In this document: piece by piece, positions 27,101 through 39,527 of the stretch
Layout: every line of letters starts with the position of its first letter
Position numbering within the stretch: the first letter of the stretch is position 1
NCBI RefSeq assembly: GCF_018446385.1
Contig: NW_024589857.1
Coordinates: 806,001-870,000, forward strand
Reading direction: 5' to 3'
Source of the DNA: Zingiber officinale
Taxonomy: Eukaryota; Streptophyta; Magnoliopsida; Zingiberales; Zingiberaceae
DNA length: 64,000 nt
The notes under the pieces: generated by a model
Told to the model about the DNA's origin: nothing
Database searches by the model: none
Seen by the model: only the letters and a program-made list of their open reading frames with translations
Made by a program: the position numbers and the translations under genes

Positions 27101-28848
27101 AAAAAGGTGCAGCCAGGAGTAAAAGTAAAGGCCTACAAAATTAAACTTGTTTTAACTTTCAGCATCATGAATTTTATACTACAGATCAACTCTCAAGCAA
27201 CCTAGATGATTTCTACTAGAATTATCTTAGGCCTTCTTCTAAATTTTGCACTGCTACTAAACTTGTCTTGTCTATGGCATCTAGTCTTCTTTAAATACAT
27301 GTAGATGATTTGCCCTCATTTGAATTTATTATAGCCAAATAAGTTCTTCGCATATGAAGATTTTTTTTTAAAATCCAAGTTTCATATACGTCCAACACTC
27401 AAAGACACAAATACTGAAGGAGTCTTAATATCCCTCTGCACTTTCAGGGTTTAACTATTATGCTTCCAAAATTGTTAATTTTTTACTAAATATAAAGATA
27501 TTGTATGCTATAAATAAATCAATTTGGATAAACTCAATCTCACCATACAAAATATTCATTGTGCAGCTAATAGACTCTATCACAAAATAGACATAAAACT
27601 GAAAAGTGATGTTTGAGAATCAGAACAATCCATCAAAAACACATTAGGCATAGACAGTATGAACAATATTGATAACAAAATGGAACGCCATAATTATCAG
27701 CAACAGAATGTTACATTAAAGCAACTAAAGAAATCTACTATCACATACCTGGGATGATGCAAGATTATCTTTACAATTCTGCAAACTATTAAAAAATATT
27801 GACTAAGAGAGTGATGTAATATCAAAAGAAAACAATTGTAATATCAAAAGAAAACAATCGAATGTCCTCATCCATCTTATATGTACCTTTCACGCAGAGA
27901 CAAAATCATTCCAGTGGTCATTCCAGGTCCACTTTCTTCTATTTTTGGTTTTCCCTGCATTGCAAACAAATAGATTCAGGCTGCCTATCTGCATTTTACA
28001 ACCTTTTTCTTGTGTTTGTCAAAAGCGTTTGAACCAAACTATAAGCTTCCAAGCTAAAATAGTGACTGCAAGTGACAATGCAATAAGCATAGAAAAGGAT
28101 AATGAAATTATTTAGGTAATCTATGCTTAGTGACTTCAAATGCAAAAGTAAACATCACAATATCTGTATCACTGGAGTGCCAGATAAACAAATGCTTCAT
28201 TCAGTAGGTGTAATAAGAAGTTTGCAAATGCAATAATAAAGTATTTACAGGTTATCCAAGAATCAGAATTAACTGAGATGTATCATAATATGCTATGGGT
28301 TGTAATATGTTATATGCATTCATTCAGATAATTTCCAGATAAACACAATATGGCAGGAAATTTTCCAAGAATCTTTGAGCGGTAAGTCTTCAAAATATTT
28401 AAAAAAAAAAGTTACCTTTATCTTGCTGGTCAAGGAAAAAAAACGTAACTACAGCAATTTAAAAGAGACAGGATCAACAAAACCTTTCTGGAGTCCAGAA
28501 AGACAAAAAATGTGCGGCCTCTTGTATTTTAGAAAACGTATTCATAAATACCTTACGACCAAATAAATCCTCTTCTTCTTCATCGAGATCTCCAAACTTT
28601 CTCTTACCATCTGCAAGTTCAACGAGTAACAAGAGTCCAAATAGGTCGGGGGATAAGGATTAAAGAGGGAAAAGGAATACCTGAATGTTTGGTACTACTC
28701 TGGCTTCCAGGAACGTCTCCTCCAAAATCATCTTCCTGCGTTGTCAAAAAAATATCAACAAAAAAAAAAAAATGTAAATCCGCGACAGAACGCCGGGAAG
28801 GTTAAGCGAAGAGTCGCTCACATCGTCGAGGTTTAGAGTAGATGTCAT
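21183..28848 (-). CDS. FIP37: FKBP12-interacting protein 37 / WTAP homologue (m6A writer subunit)
   Basis: Coiled-coil subunit of the nuclear mRNA m6A methyltransferase complex with MTA and MTB, essential for embryo and shoot development in Arabidopsis. Fourteen exons: 28848-28822, 28735-28681, 28610-28552, 27954-27887, 27785-27749, 26731-26644, 26564-26500, 26408-26331, 25875-25828, 24567-24514, 24369-24208, 23857-23788, 23183-23128, 21377-21183. They sum to 1062 bp, 353 residues; Arabidopsis has about 330. Conserved blocks in order are GMTTGMILSLRESLQNCKDN, EVAKSEIQKWHSAFQ, FAKREQEIADLK, LLLDPAIHEEFTRLKNLVEE, GKMLMSKCRTLQEENEEIG, IHELGMKISVLKSQNAELR and LYKHMEGLTNDVESSNE. The C-terminus is a heptad region followed by an acidic tail rich in Glu and Asp. 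Exon 5 uses the acceptor AATAG seven bases before a decoy GCAG; only the first keeps frame. The gene looks intact. Confidence 0.96.
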
Positions 28849-29110
28849 CACTGAATAGTTCCTTCGCCTACCTACCTACCTCTACCGTCCCCTACAGCCG
28901 GAGGAAAGAGAGCAAGGAAGCGATAAAATAATGATACAAATTGGAGGAGGATAATAAACTGATGCCGAACAACCTCGCCTGTGTGCTTCGGATCGCGTTT
29001 GAGTAGAAAGAGAGGAGGGAAGACGACGGCCGTAGGGTTCTACCTCTCGCGATCCTTCTCGGTTACTCGGAGGGGGACGCAACCAACCGAGCGACGGTGG
29101 AAACCTACCA
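28849..29110 (-). promoter_or_regulatory. FIP37 promoter and 5' leader
   Basis: GC-richer block upstream of the ATG at 28848. An AACCCTA telo-box lies on the gene strand near 29035, a motif frequent upstream of plant housekeeping genes. No TATA box was seen. Confidence 0.4.
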
Positions 29111-29271
29111 GATCGAAGTTAATGGGCAAAATTTCACTTTGCCCCTTACATGTTATCAAAACCACCTGCGATAGTTCGCAGCGATGTCAGTTTACCTATT
29201 TACCCCTCCTTTTATTATTATTACTAGTTTTTTTTTTTACTAAGATTGTTAATTTAAAATCATCTTTGCGA

Positions 29272-29815
29272 CTAGAGCCGTCAATTTGGGTTGGACCCGT
29301 CGGATTGACCCGTCCCGTCAAATAATTTAAGCAGGTTGGGTTGGAACTTTATCAACCCAAGCCCGTCGTGGACCAATCCGCCTAGGCCCGCGACCCACGC
29401 GGGTACGCCCGCGATGGACTTGGGTTGACCCGCGGGTTGAGAAACATATGTAAACTAAGTTTTATGTCATTTTATTATCTTTCTTTGTTATAATTTTGAA
29501 ATAAAAATAGTACTTTTCATCCAACATAAGTATTTGTTTGTGTCCATTTATATTTAAAATATATATTTGTGGATACATTTAATTGATTAAATTTTTCTGA
29601 AGTAAAACGTTGTAGATATGAAATATTTTTTATTTTTTTTAAAAAAAAATTGATTGGCCCGCGGGTTGATCCGTCAAACCCGCAACCCGCCTTGGATTTG
29701 GTTGGGTTGGAAATTTCCCAATCCGCCATGTTGATAGGTCAGCCCGCTCCGTCTCATCAAATAGTTGGCCCGTCACGGATCGACCCGTCCTGTCACATAT
29801 TGACCCGTCTGATAG
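29272..29815. mobile_element. hAT-like MITE
   Basis: The left end reads AGAGCCGTCAATTTGGGTTG. The right end, read in reverse, gives AGACGGGTCAATATGTGACA. Both are followed by repeated GACCCGTC/GACGGGTC words and by the GGCCCGCGGGTTGA motif, around an AT-rich centre. This pattern is typical of plant hAT-derived MITEs. I found no clean 8-bp duplication. Confidence 0.45.
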
Positions 29816-31449
29816 GGAGATGAAGTAATAAAAACCCAAACTAAAAAAAATAAAGTCGGTGCCCAGCATTAATAACCAAACTCAAGTGTTTTAATTTATG
29901 ACAAATGATTAAAATTTATTGTTATATTCTAAGTTATTTATCGAGTTTGAATGATTAAATAGTTTGATGGGATTTGATATTAGGACGAAGTTTAGTTAGA
30001 TTTGAACGACTTGATAACTAGCTTTTTTGAATTTTTTTAAAATAAGTGCACAATGGAATGAATAAAAGAAGAACGAACATGAGCAGTTTGAATTTTGTTC
30101 GGAGTCTTCCACGACTCCAACTTTAAAACTTGGGTCCTCTAAACCTTTTTCATGGGTTGGTAACAAAATTATCAACCTTAGAATTTAATATGCGGGAAAA
30201 AGCGATAGAAAAATTATGCAATAACTACACATTACCAAAGTCTAGACTCGTTTGAGTATGTAGTGGCGTTGTATCATTCATGCGTCGTTGAAGCTTAAAT
30301 GCAGCAGCATTGCAAGGTCATAGAATAATGTAAGGGCTTCTGTATGAGTTGAGTTTCTTCTATTGGTCGAACAACTCTTTTATTGAATATTGAGGCGCCT
30401 CCAACCTCATCTAAGGTGCCTCCAATATCAAAATTGATCTCGTAAACTTCGGACTTAATCAGCTCTGTGAGCCTCAGTTTCTATCCACGCAAGGGCGCCT
30501 CCAGGTGCCTCCAATGGTTCTCTGAGGCACCTCCAGCACACTCCAAGGCGGCTTCCCGCAGCAAAACTTTATCCACAAAGTTTATCTCCTCGAAGGCGCC
30601 TTCAACCTATCCAGGGCGCCTTCATTCGAGCTCTAAGGCGCCTCCAACCACCTTCGAGGAGTATCGAGCACTGTTCATCTGAGAGTTAACTTTTGCACTT
30701 TACTCCTGTAAAATACGTTAGTAAATATAACCTGTAAAATAAAGTTAGTTCAATATAAAATAAATGTATTATGACTTAGATCCTATCTTACAAAGATCAT
30801 GATCTAATATTGATTTGAACTTAGACTTCCAAAATGGATCTAAGTTGGATCAACACTTACAGCCCCATTGGGGCTCCTCCTCACTAGATTTCTTTCCTCC
30901 AGTTGTTTACCTGACCTTACTTGCCAAACATCTGATCCTCTAGATCTGTTTGGACTTTCTTTATCCCTGCTTAGTATCTGATCATCCTGATAAACTAAGA
31001 CTTTCCTACAATACTAAGCTAGCACAATAGATATAAAATAATAAAGTAAAATAGTATTATTAGTATTAAGAATTCGCTAATCTGGTCAATTGGAAACCAC
31101 TCAATCACATATGCTTAGGGTTTTACTCCTCCATGATTTCTCATTACCTAGGGTTACCTACCTAAGGTTGCCTAGCTTCACTCACCAGGACTTCCATTAC
31201 CTGGCTTTACATAACAGGACTTCCATCATCTATCCTCACTCACTAGAGTCTAACTTTATTTACTAGGACTTCTATTACCTGACTCACTTACCAGGACTTT
31301 CACCACCGATCTTCACTCACTAGGGTCTGGCTTCATTCACCAGGACTTCCATCACCTATCTTCACTCATTATGGTTTGACTTTACTCATCAGGACTTCCA
31401 CCACCTAACTTCACTTACTAGGATCTAACTTCACTCATCAGTACTTCCC
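29816..31449. mobile_element. LTR-derived remnant with two internal repeat blocks (fossil)
   Basis: 30390-30660 contains repeated GGCGCCTCCAACC-like units. 31130-31449 contains imperfect copies of a 40-45 bp unit built on CTTCACTCACYAGGACTTCC. The second block matches the array inside the nested solo LTR at 32850-33120, so this is probably part of a related LTR. It is old, broken and without clear ends. Confidence 0.4.
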
Positions 31450-32394
31450 CTTGCTGTAAGTGCCCCGTGATAGTTTTGATGCTTGTGTATTTGATCCTTG
31501 TGTCTAAGTGTGCAGGAGCTTAGAAACATAAAAATTTGAGCGGAAAACTCAGTTAGCGAGAAGGATGACATGGGAAGGGAGTCAACGGCCTTGGTGCATC
31601 TGAAAGACAAAGTGCTGCGGAAGAGTACGCTAGCTGACGAGAAGGAAGCGCGTGGTATTTCTGAGGGATGAGAAGCCAGAGCGGAAGACTGCTCGAGGAG
31701 GGAAGATCGAAGTTGGATTCGGGTGAGCTCAACTCTAGAAGGTCGGAGGATCACCTAAGCAACCGGAGATCGCGCTGAACAGTCAACCTGAGGTTGACTG
31801 ATCCGAGTGCCTCGACAAGATGGTCCAGGCGCCCGGACCATCAAGGCAACTCATAGGTGCCTCGTCGTAGTGTTGTTGTTGTGGATCACCTTTGGGTCCA
31901 CGTTGTTAGGACCAAAAGTAGCTAGAGGGGGGGTGAATAGCTCGTCGCGTGCCCGGTGTTCGGCGATACTTGTTTCTTCGAAGATGTGCAGCGGAAAATA
32001 CAGAAACAAATCACACAACGCTAACACGGTTGGTTTACTTGGTATCCACCTCACAAGAGGTGACTAGTCCAAGGATCCACACCAACACACACACCCTCCA
32101 CTAATAAAACTCTCCTTTATGGTAACTGCCAAAGGCGGAGAAGCCCTACAAGACTCAATACAAGAAGAAGAAAGGATAGTAAAGAAATACAAGCTTACAA
32201 GCTTACAATGAGTGCACAAACCCTAACCCTAGTTTCTTCTTCTTGCTTTGATCCGCCTCTTGACTTGGAAGAGCCTCCAAGAACCTTCAAGAACTGGCGA
32301 TCTCGAGCTTGAGAAGAGCTGTGGAGGAGCTGGTGAAGATCTGAAATGAATCGGTGAAGAGATAAGAACGCCGGCTCAAATACGACTCAGCGGT

Positions 32395-32660
32395 CGGATC
32401 CCGATCGATTCGATTTTCCCAATCGATCGGGAGGCTTTGGATCGATCCACGGATCGATCCGCGCTGCTCGAGCGGCGGATCGATCCACGGATCGATCCAG
32501 CGCTTATCGCGGGAAGCAGCAGCGTCCCAATCGATCCACTGATCGATTGAGACCTCTGGATCGATCAACTGATCGATCCAGAGGCTTTCTGTTCGCTGGG
32601 AAAGATCTGGATCGATCCACTGATCGATCCAGAGCCTGGATCGATCCAGCACTTGGTTTT
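32395..32660. repeat. Palindromic GGATCGATCC cluster
   Basis: About fourteen GATCGATC or close variants lie within 265 bp, mostly as paired units such as GGATCGATCCACTGATCGAT. They sit inside the nested solo LTR and can fold into many short hairpins. Confidence 0.85.
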
Positions 32661-32849
32661 TGCCCAAAACCAAGTCTCAAACCTCCCAAACCAACATCCG
32701 GTCAACCTTAACCTGTTGATACGTCATGCCTAGCATCTAGTCACTCCCTTGACCTGCTAAGACTCCCTCACCAAGTCTCCGGTCAATCCCTTTGACCCAC
32801 TTGGACTTTTCTTTCATGCCAAGTATCCGGTCACTCTCTTGACCTACTT

Positions 32850-33120
32850 GGACTTTCACCTAGCTTCACTCACTAGGATTTTCAATCTGCCTAGCTTCAC
32901 TCACTAGGTCTTTCACACTGCCTAGCTTCACTCACTAGGTCTTTCACTTGGTTTCACTCACCAGGAATTTCCTTCTGCCTGGCTTCACTCACCAGGACTT
33001 CCATACTGCCTAGCTTCACTCACTAGGACTTTCACCTTGCTTCACTCACCAGGATTTCCATCTGCCTAGCTTCACTCACTAGGACTTTCACCTGCTTCAC
33101 TCACCAGGGTTTCCTTCCAG
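32850..33120. repeat. Array of CTAGCTTCACTCACTAGG units
   Basis: Seven or eight imperfect direct units of about 30-40 bp, each with CTTCACTCACYAGG and a following CTTTCAC or TTCCATC. Inside the nested solo LTR and shared with the remnant at 31130-31449. Confidence 0.85.
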
Positions 33121-33817
33121 TCAGGTATACTTACTTGACTCTTCTTCATTCACACTGATCAGTCCCTGATCAAAATCTCCCCATATAAACAACTGCACCT
33201 GCATTATCCATGTATCTACATGTATTGTCAAACATCGAAACTATGACTAAGACTTAAGCTTGGTCAAGCTAACCAGTCAACCTTGACCTAAGGGATATTG
33301 CACCAACACACATCAGCAGTAGTCCGAGCACCTGGACATGGTTTAGGTGCCCAGACATGGTCCAGGTGCCCGGACATGAAAAATTCAATCTTGAAGCCAT
33401 TGCACGGAGATAAAGTTTGCCTCTCTGGGGGCGCCCGGAGTTTCTACGTCAACAAATGGCTAATTTCGACCAATGAGTTATAAATAGAGTCCTGATCTTC
33501 TTCATTCAGAACAACACTTACTGTAATTGAATTTCTATTCTGTTCTTCAAGTTCTATGCTTTCAACATCCTATACGAGGCTTCTCCACCTCTGACTTGTG
33601 TCGAAGAAGGAGTCTGCTAGTTGAGCTTCACTTGTCTTGGATTAGCAACCTCCCTAGTTGTAAACCAAGTAAATAATTTTGTCTTGTACTTATTTTATGC
33701 AATTTTACTTTTGTTTATTAAAGTGTTTGTCTTAATTAAAGTCAAAAGTTTTGGAAAGGGTATTTTGCTATTTTAGGCAATTCACCCTCTCTTGTCGGTC
33801 ACACCAGGACCAACAAA

Positions 33818-33829
33818 TGGTATCAGAGG
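33818..33829 (+). other. Primer binding site of the Copia element
   Basis: TGGTATCAGAGG lies two bases after the end of the 5' LTR and matches the 3' end complement of initiator tRNA-Met, the usual primer of plant Copia elements. Confidence 0.85.
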
Positions 33830-36480
33830 GAGGATGCTTCAGAAGGACTAACTGACGATCAAAGCAAATAAATTGATGGTCAGGCCAAGTCTCAACCCGC
33901 CAAAGTTCGAGGGGGAGTTCACACACTGAAAACGCCGAATGGAGGTATTTCTAAGAATAGATTTCGAAATTCTTTTAATAATATAGTATGATTTTGTAGT
34001 TCTTAAGGATCAATAAGGAGAAGAGAAAGAAGAAAATCTTTGGATGAAGAAGGAACAAAGTGACTTCATATCCAATAGTAGAGCGAAATACCACTTGCTA
34101 AGTGTATTACCGCTCAAGAAGCAGCCGCATTGGAAGCTACATCTCGACCAAATAACTCTGGGAGAAATTCTTGGAGTTCCATGAAAGCACATTCAATGCA
34201 AAGCCTACACGATGACTAACAAACCTCCACTTGGAAAAAGGTGAGACGGTGGCTCAACTACACGCGAAGATCAAGGAGTTGATCATCAGACTAATTAATC
34301 TCAGTAAAATGGTAACCAACTGGGACTCTGTCCGCTACGCACCCAACATCTTTCCCAGAACTCCAAAGTGGACCTCGATCACAGACGTCTACTACATCTC
34401 TAAGGACTAGGAGGTAAGTACTTTAGAAGAACTTTTTTCAACATTAGAATTACATGAATCTAAATGTGCAGGTACAAGAAAGGAGTCAATCCAGAACCTG
34501 ACACTAAGAGCTAACAAGAAAGACGAACCCGAGTCAGACTCAAACCTTGATGTAAACCAAGAAGATTTCATGGTAAGAAAATCCAAAGAGCAAGCGAAAG
34601 ATTCGATGCTACAATTATCAGAAAAAAGGATACATGAAGGATGACTGCCTGGAGCTTATGAAGGAGAAAGATAAAGGCCAAAGTGAAACAAGCACAACAA
34701 TCTCAAGGCCACTTGGAATGAAAGTTCATCATCTGAATCTGAGATACAAGCCTATGCTAGACTAGCACTGATGGCTAGTCACGAAGAACCAAGCAACTTG
34801 GAAGCTAGCATAGATTAAGGGGAGCTACATTTGAATAAAGCAATTGTGAAGAAGAAGAATTCAGCTTTAGATTAGATCTGATAAGTGAGGTATGTATTCT
34901 ACCATCTGACCAATTATGTTATGGTATAAAATCAATGTTCAAATATTTATGTAAGCTTAAAACTAAGAATATAAATTTTAAAATGGAAAATATAAATTTA
35001 AAAACAATTTTAGCTAAAGTATGCCCATTAGAAGAATTTGATAAAGTTAAAACTGGAAATGCAAAATTGAAAGAACAAATAGACAATTAAAAAAAGTTTG
35101 CATGTTCAAATTTTATTACTTTAAATTTAAAAAATTATCAAGGGCTAAATCGGTATTATAAATTTCATAAGGATCAAATAAAAAAAATAATAAGAAAATA
35201 CATTCTAAGAAAAGTTTATGATTAATCAGTAGATAGGAACCTATATTAGATTTCAAAATCATACTTAGGTTAAATCTGTATATATGTTTTAATTTTAATT
35301 TGCTTTAATATTTTCATTTCATGCTTAAAATTATCTATTTTTTCAAATAAATTATTTAGTTTCATTTATTTCTGAAATTATTAGATCTTGATTTTTCTGT
35401 GAAAAGAGATTTTTTTTTACTTATCTGTAGGAAAAATTTTAAATTTTTTTACCTTTAATCAATTTTCTATGATTTTTTACCAGAATTTAAATTGTTAATA
35501 TTAAAAATTCTCAAAAAAATCAAGTTTTAAAAATCTATTTTTTCTGCAGATATGATTTTTATTTTTCATACTAAAAAAACTTTACAAAATTTTTCGAGCT
35601 CAAAATCTATTTTAAATTTTTTAAGAAAATATATTTCTCTATATAAAATAATTAATTACTACTTATATTAATTGTTTTTATTCACGAAAATTTTATCACA
35701 ATTCTTGATTATTGTTTAACAGTGACAAAATTTTCCAAAATTTTCAAGAAATAAAAACAATTTTAAAATTTTTTTTATTAAAATTGGTTTTACATACAAA
35801 AAATCAGTTTTTCAAAATATTAGTTTCCACAATTTTTTAAGTCTTAGTACTATTTAGATAACCCTTAGAATTTTTTTTTTTATGTTCGCCCTTATTTTAA
35901 TGTAATCAAATGGGGAGAGAAAAGATTAAGTCTAGAAAGAAATATAATTTTTTTTATTAATTGTCAAATTTTTGTATTAACAGTTTCAATTTGTATATTA
36001 AATACTTTAGTTTGCAAATATATTTACTTTACTATTTTTCTTAAACCCTAACTTAACTTGGATTCATTCACATCAAAAATGAGAAGATTGTAAGTACCTC
36101 ATGGTATTTTGATGTGATAAACCAAGTCAAGTTAGGTCCTATATAGTTGATCCTTGTGTCTAAGTGTGTAGAAGCTTAGGAATACAAGAATTCGAACGAA
36201 AGACGTAACTAGTGAGAAAGATGGCACGGGAAGAAAGTTGACAGGCTCGATGCATCTGAGGGACGAGGTGCTGCCGAAAAGTATGTTGGCGGACGAGAAA
36301 GAAGCACGCAACATTTCTGAGGGATGAGAAGCCTAAACAGAAGGCTGCTAGAGGAGAAAAGACTTGAATTGGGTTCGGGTGAGTTCAACTCTGAAAGCCC
36401 GGAGGATCATCCAAGCAACCGGAGAACGGGTCAGACGATCAGCCCAAGGGTGACTGATCTGGATGCCCAAACCACCAAGG

Positions 36481-37143
36481 TGTAGGATCGAAAAGAATTT
36501 AGATATCTCCATAATGATATGATATTATCCACTTTGGGCCTAATTCCTCATGATTTTGCTCTTGGGCTCTACCCAAAATGCCGCATACTAATGGAGATAT
36601 CTTTCTCTTATAAACCCATGATATTTCCCATGTGTTTTCAATGTGGGACTATGTTTGCAACCTTGCAACCCCAACAATCCCCCCTAAACAAAGGACCACA
36701 GGCTTTCCATGTTCGATCTTCAATCCACCAGGTCTTCCTGCCCCTTGGTCCACCCGACCTACTAGAACTTTCTTGCCTAGCCGCAACTAGGACTTCCTAC
36801 TTGGTGGCTGGTCCTCTTGATCCGGATATAGGAGACCCCACGTTCTTTGTTCAAGGTCAATATTGTATCCACATAGCTCAATCAGACCATATATCTTGTG
36901 TACAGTTAATGGTTAAACCTTCTGGCAGTCCGGACTTTGATACCAATAGTAGGATCGAAAATAATTTAGATATCACCACAATGACATGATATTGTCCACT
37001 TTGGGCCTAGACCCTCATGACTTTGCTCTTGGGCTCTCTCCAAAAGGCCTCATACCAATGAAGATGTCTTTCTCTTATAAACCCATGATCTTTCTCATGT
37101 GTTTTCAATGTGGGACTATATTTACAACCTTGCAACCCCAACA
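36481..37143 (-). mobile_element. TRIM (miniature LTR element) nested in the Copia 3' LTR (fossil)
   Basis: Two direct terminal repeats of 196 bp each (36481-36676 and 36948-37143) surround a 271-bp internal region. On the minus strand the LTR runs from TGTTGGGGTTGC to CGATCCTAC. It is followed by a TTGGTATCAAAG primer site near 36936-36947, and a TTTAGGGGGGAT purine tract precedes the second LTR. Flanks CAAGG (36476-36480) and CAAGA (37144-37148) are the target duplication. All structural parts of a TRIM are present and there is no coding capacity. Confidence 0.9.
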
Positions 37144-37787
37144 CAAGACACCTCACAGGCAGGCGCCTGGACAGGGTCCAAGCGCCCAAACAAGGTCCAA
37201 GCGCCCGGACATAAAAAATTCAAGCGCCCCGACATGTTGTTAATGTGGATCACCTTTGGGTCTACATCAGCAATTGTTCAGGCGCCTGGACAGGGTCCAA
37301 GCGCCCCGGACATGAAAAATTCAATCTCGAAACCTTTGCGAAGTCGTTGCCTGGAGATAAAATTTGCCTCGCTGAAGTGTCCGGAGAGGTTTCAAGCGCT
37401 TGGAATTGCCACATCAGTAAATGACTAGTTTCGACTAGTGGACTATAAATAGAGTCTTGGTCTTCTTCATTCAGAACAACACTTACTGTAATCAAATTTT
37501 TATTCTATTCTTCAAGTTCTGAGCTTTTAACGTCCTGTATGAGGCTTATCTGCCTCCAAATTGTGTCGAAGAAGGAGTCTGCTAGTTAAGCTTCACTTGC
37601 CTTGGATTAATAACCTTCTCGGTTTCAAATCAAATAAATATTTTTGTCTTGTACATATTTTATGCAATTTTACTTTTATCTATTAAAGTGTTTGTCTTAA
37701 ACAAAGTCGAAAGTTTCAGAAAGGGTATATTTGTTATTTTAAGTAATTCACCCCCCTCTTGTCGGCCACATCAGGACTAATACTTGC

Positions 37788-38758
37788 CTAACCCTCAGTT
37801 AAAACAAGTCACTTAGTAGACTTCTCACCTACCTAACCTTCGGTTAGAACTTACCCTTACTAGTTATATAGTCCTGATTAGACTTCTTTCTTCCGAACAT
37901 CAAGTCCTATTTAAATCAACCTTTAGTCAACCTAACCATATTTGGGTACATTGTCAAACATCAAAACCCCATATGGTATTGTGATCTGCCACTGTGCTTG
38001 CCATAATAGGTTTAGTCGACTGATAGATGGATTTCGTCGACCGATCCTCATATATACCAAACTTGTTCTGCAAAACATAAACTTTGTGCTAAGTTAGCTA
38101 GGTTTGGTCAACGAAACCTCCTGTTTGGTCAATCAATCCTTCTGGTTTCTGTAAAACAAAGTTAGTTCCACAAGTATAAAAATACTCCTGCAAAATAGAA
38201 TTAATACAATATAATAATGCATGAATAGGAAAAAACAATAAGACATGTCTCTATCTCTTGTCTTGATCTTAGATCTTAATTTGGAAACCTTCCAATTTTT
38301 TTAGTTGGACCAGCGATCTAGGATTTGTCCCTTTCCGGAACACGACCTCCCCGTTGCTCCACTCCAGTTGCTTATCTCAATCTACCTGCCAAACATCAGG
38401 TCCTCCAGACTTAGTTGGACTTGGGCTTAATATTGGATTGGCTCACCAAGACTTTCCCTCGATATCAAGTCTTCTAGACCTATTGAGTCCATCTATCAAG
38501 TATTAGTTGTAGAGGCATGCCCGATAAGATGTGTGTTAAAAACATATTTCCTAAAAATACACAGCGGAAGACTTAATGATAAATAAACTAATTTATTTAT
38601 CACACACATCATACACATGCAAGATATAATCGTGTAGACAAGATCATAAAACAAAATGAAATAGAATAACAATTATTCTAGATATACCTTATGGATGACC
38701 TATAACGAGAAGAGCATCAACCTTTTGCGACGTTATCGAACCTCGTCTCTATTCATAG
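37788..38758. other. Repeat-rich intergenic DNA
   Basis: Continues with TAGACTTC, CCTAACC and GTCAACC words found in other LTR remnants of this window, so it is probably old LTR material. No gene was seen. Confidence 0.35.
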
Positions 38759-39527
38759 TGTCGGAGTGTATACTAAAAGTCTAGCTTTTGTATAAACATT
38801 TATAAGAATCACATTGGTCAAGTGTCTACATTTATATATATCAAATGTAGATGTTCAATTAATTTATATTATAGATAACATAGTGTGTGGTGTCACACAC
38901 AGAAGATCGTGTTATCGATTCTTTATAAATTATAAACAGTAGCTCACGACTGAGATGGAAAGGAACAAACCATCGAAAAAGTTGTAGTGTAATTAGGTAT
39001 GAGTTTATCTTGACTAATAAATTACACTAGTGCACTCTAAGTGTATTGAGCATGACCATTTAAGGAAAGTTCTTTTTATACTGACTTAATAAAAGAACAA
39101 GTCCTTAATTATTATGGAAGTGTGTGCTCTTAATCCTAATATAATAACAAGCACATATATTTAATATTTATTTCTTTAACTTATCAAAGGGTGAGATTTA
39201 GCTTGATAAATCAATAAGCCCGATAAGTTGGGAAAATGATATTACTTATAGTGTGTGTTGTTGATTATAGAAGGAAACTGTGTCCTAGTAATCTAGGTTG
39301 ATAATGTCCCTAAGAGGATCTCATAAGGATTGCCATGTTAAACCCTGCAGGTGGACTTAGTCCGACATGACGATAAGGTTGAGTGGTACTACTCTTGGAT
39401 CTCATAAGGAAAAGCTTTTTGTGCCTCCATTTTACTTTTGTATGATTGATGTATAGCGGCTTTAAAGCCAATAACTTAACTTGATGCTTCTATCCATGTT
39501 TCATAAATACCCGGATTATATCCAACA
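38759..39527 (+). mobile_element. Copia-type LTR, probably solo (fossil)
   Basis: Runs from TGTCGGAGTGTATACTAAAA to TATATCCAACA (769 bp), with TG..CA ends and a body typical of plant Copia LTRs (AAGTCTAGCTTTTGTA near the start, CCTAAGAGGATCTCATAAGG near 39310). The flanking 5-mers do not match clearly, so the ends are tentative. Confidence 0.5.

Larger units (their letters stand above)
31904..33308. mobile_element. Solo LTR nested in the Copia 5' LTR (fossil)
   Basis: 1405 bp running from TGTTAGGACC to CACCAACA, with the flanking 5-mers CACGT (31899-31903) and CACAT (33309-33313). The undisturbed site is visible in the 3' LTR near 37250 (GGGTCTACATCAGC), which confirms the insertion. There is no internal domain, so it is a solo LTR, younger than its host element. 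Confidence 0.85.
31455..37782 (+). mobile_element. Copia-type LTR retrotransposon with two nested insertions (fossil)
   Basis: Both LTRs begin TGTAAGTRCC and the pair is flanked by the perfect 5-bp duplication CTTGC (31450-31454 and 37783-37787). The 5' LTR is 31455-33815, the internal region 33816-36088 and the 3' LTR 36089-37782. A tRNA-Met type primer site follows the 5' LTR. The internal 2.3 kb carries only gag-like remains, then AT-rich DNA, and no pol domains, so it is a non-autonomous or internally reduced copy and is heavily broken. Each LTR is about 0.95-1.0 kb once the nested inserts are taken out. LTR divergence is clearly visible by eye, suggesting an insertion millions of years old. 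Confidence 0.85.

Noticed and set aside
34010-34192. Short frames in the Copia internal region
   Set aside because: Part of the decayed gag-like region of a fossil element, not a host gene.
36519-37428. Open frames of 85-156 codons around 36.5-37.4 kb
   Set aside because: They lie entirely in TRIM and Copia LTR sequence and repeat each other because the TRIM ends are direct repeats.
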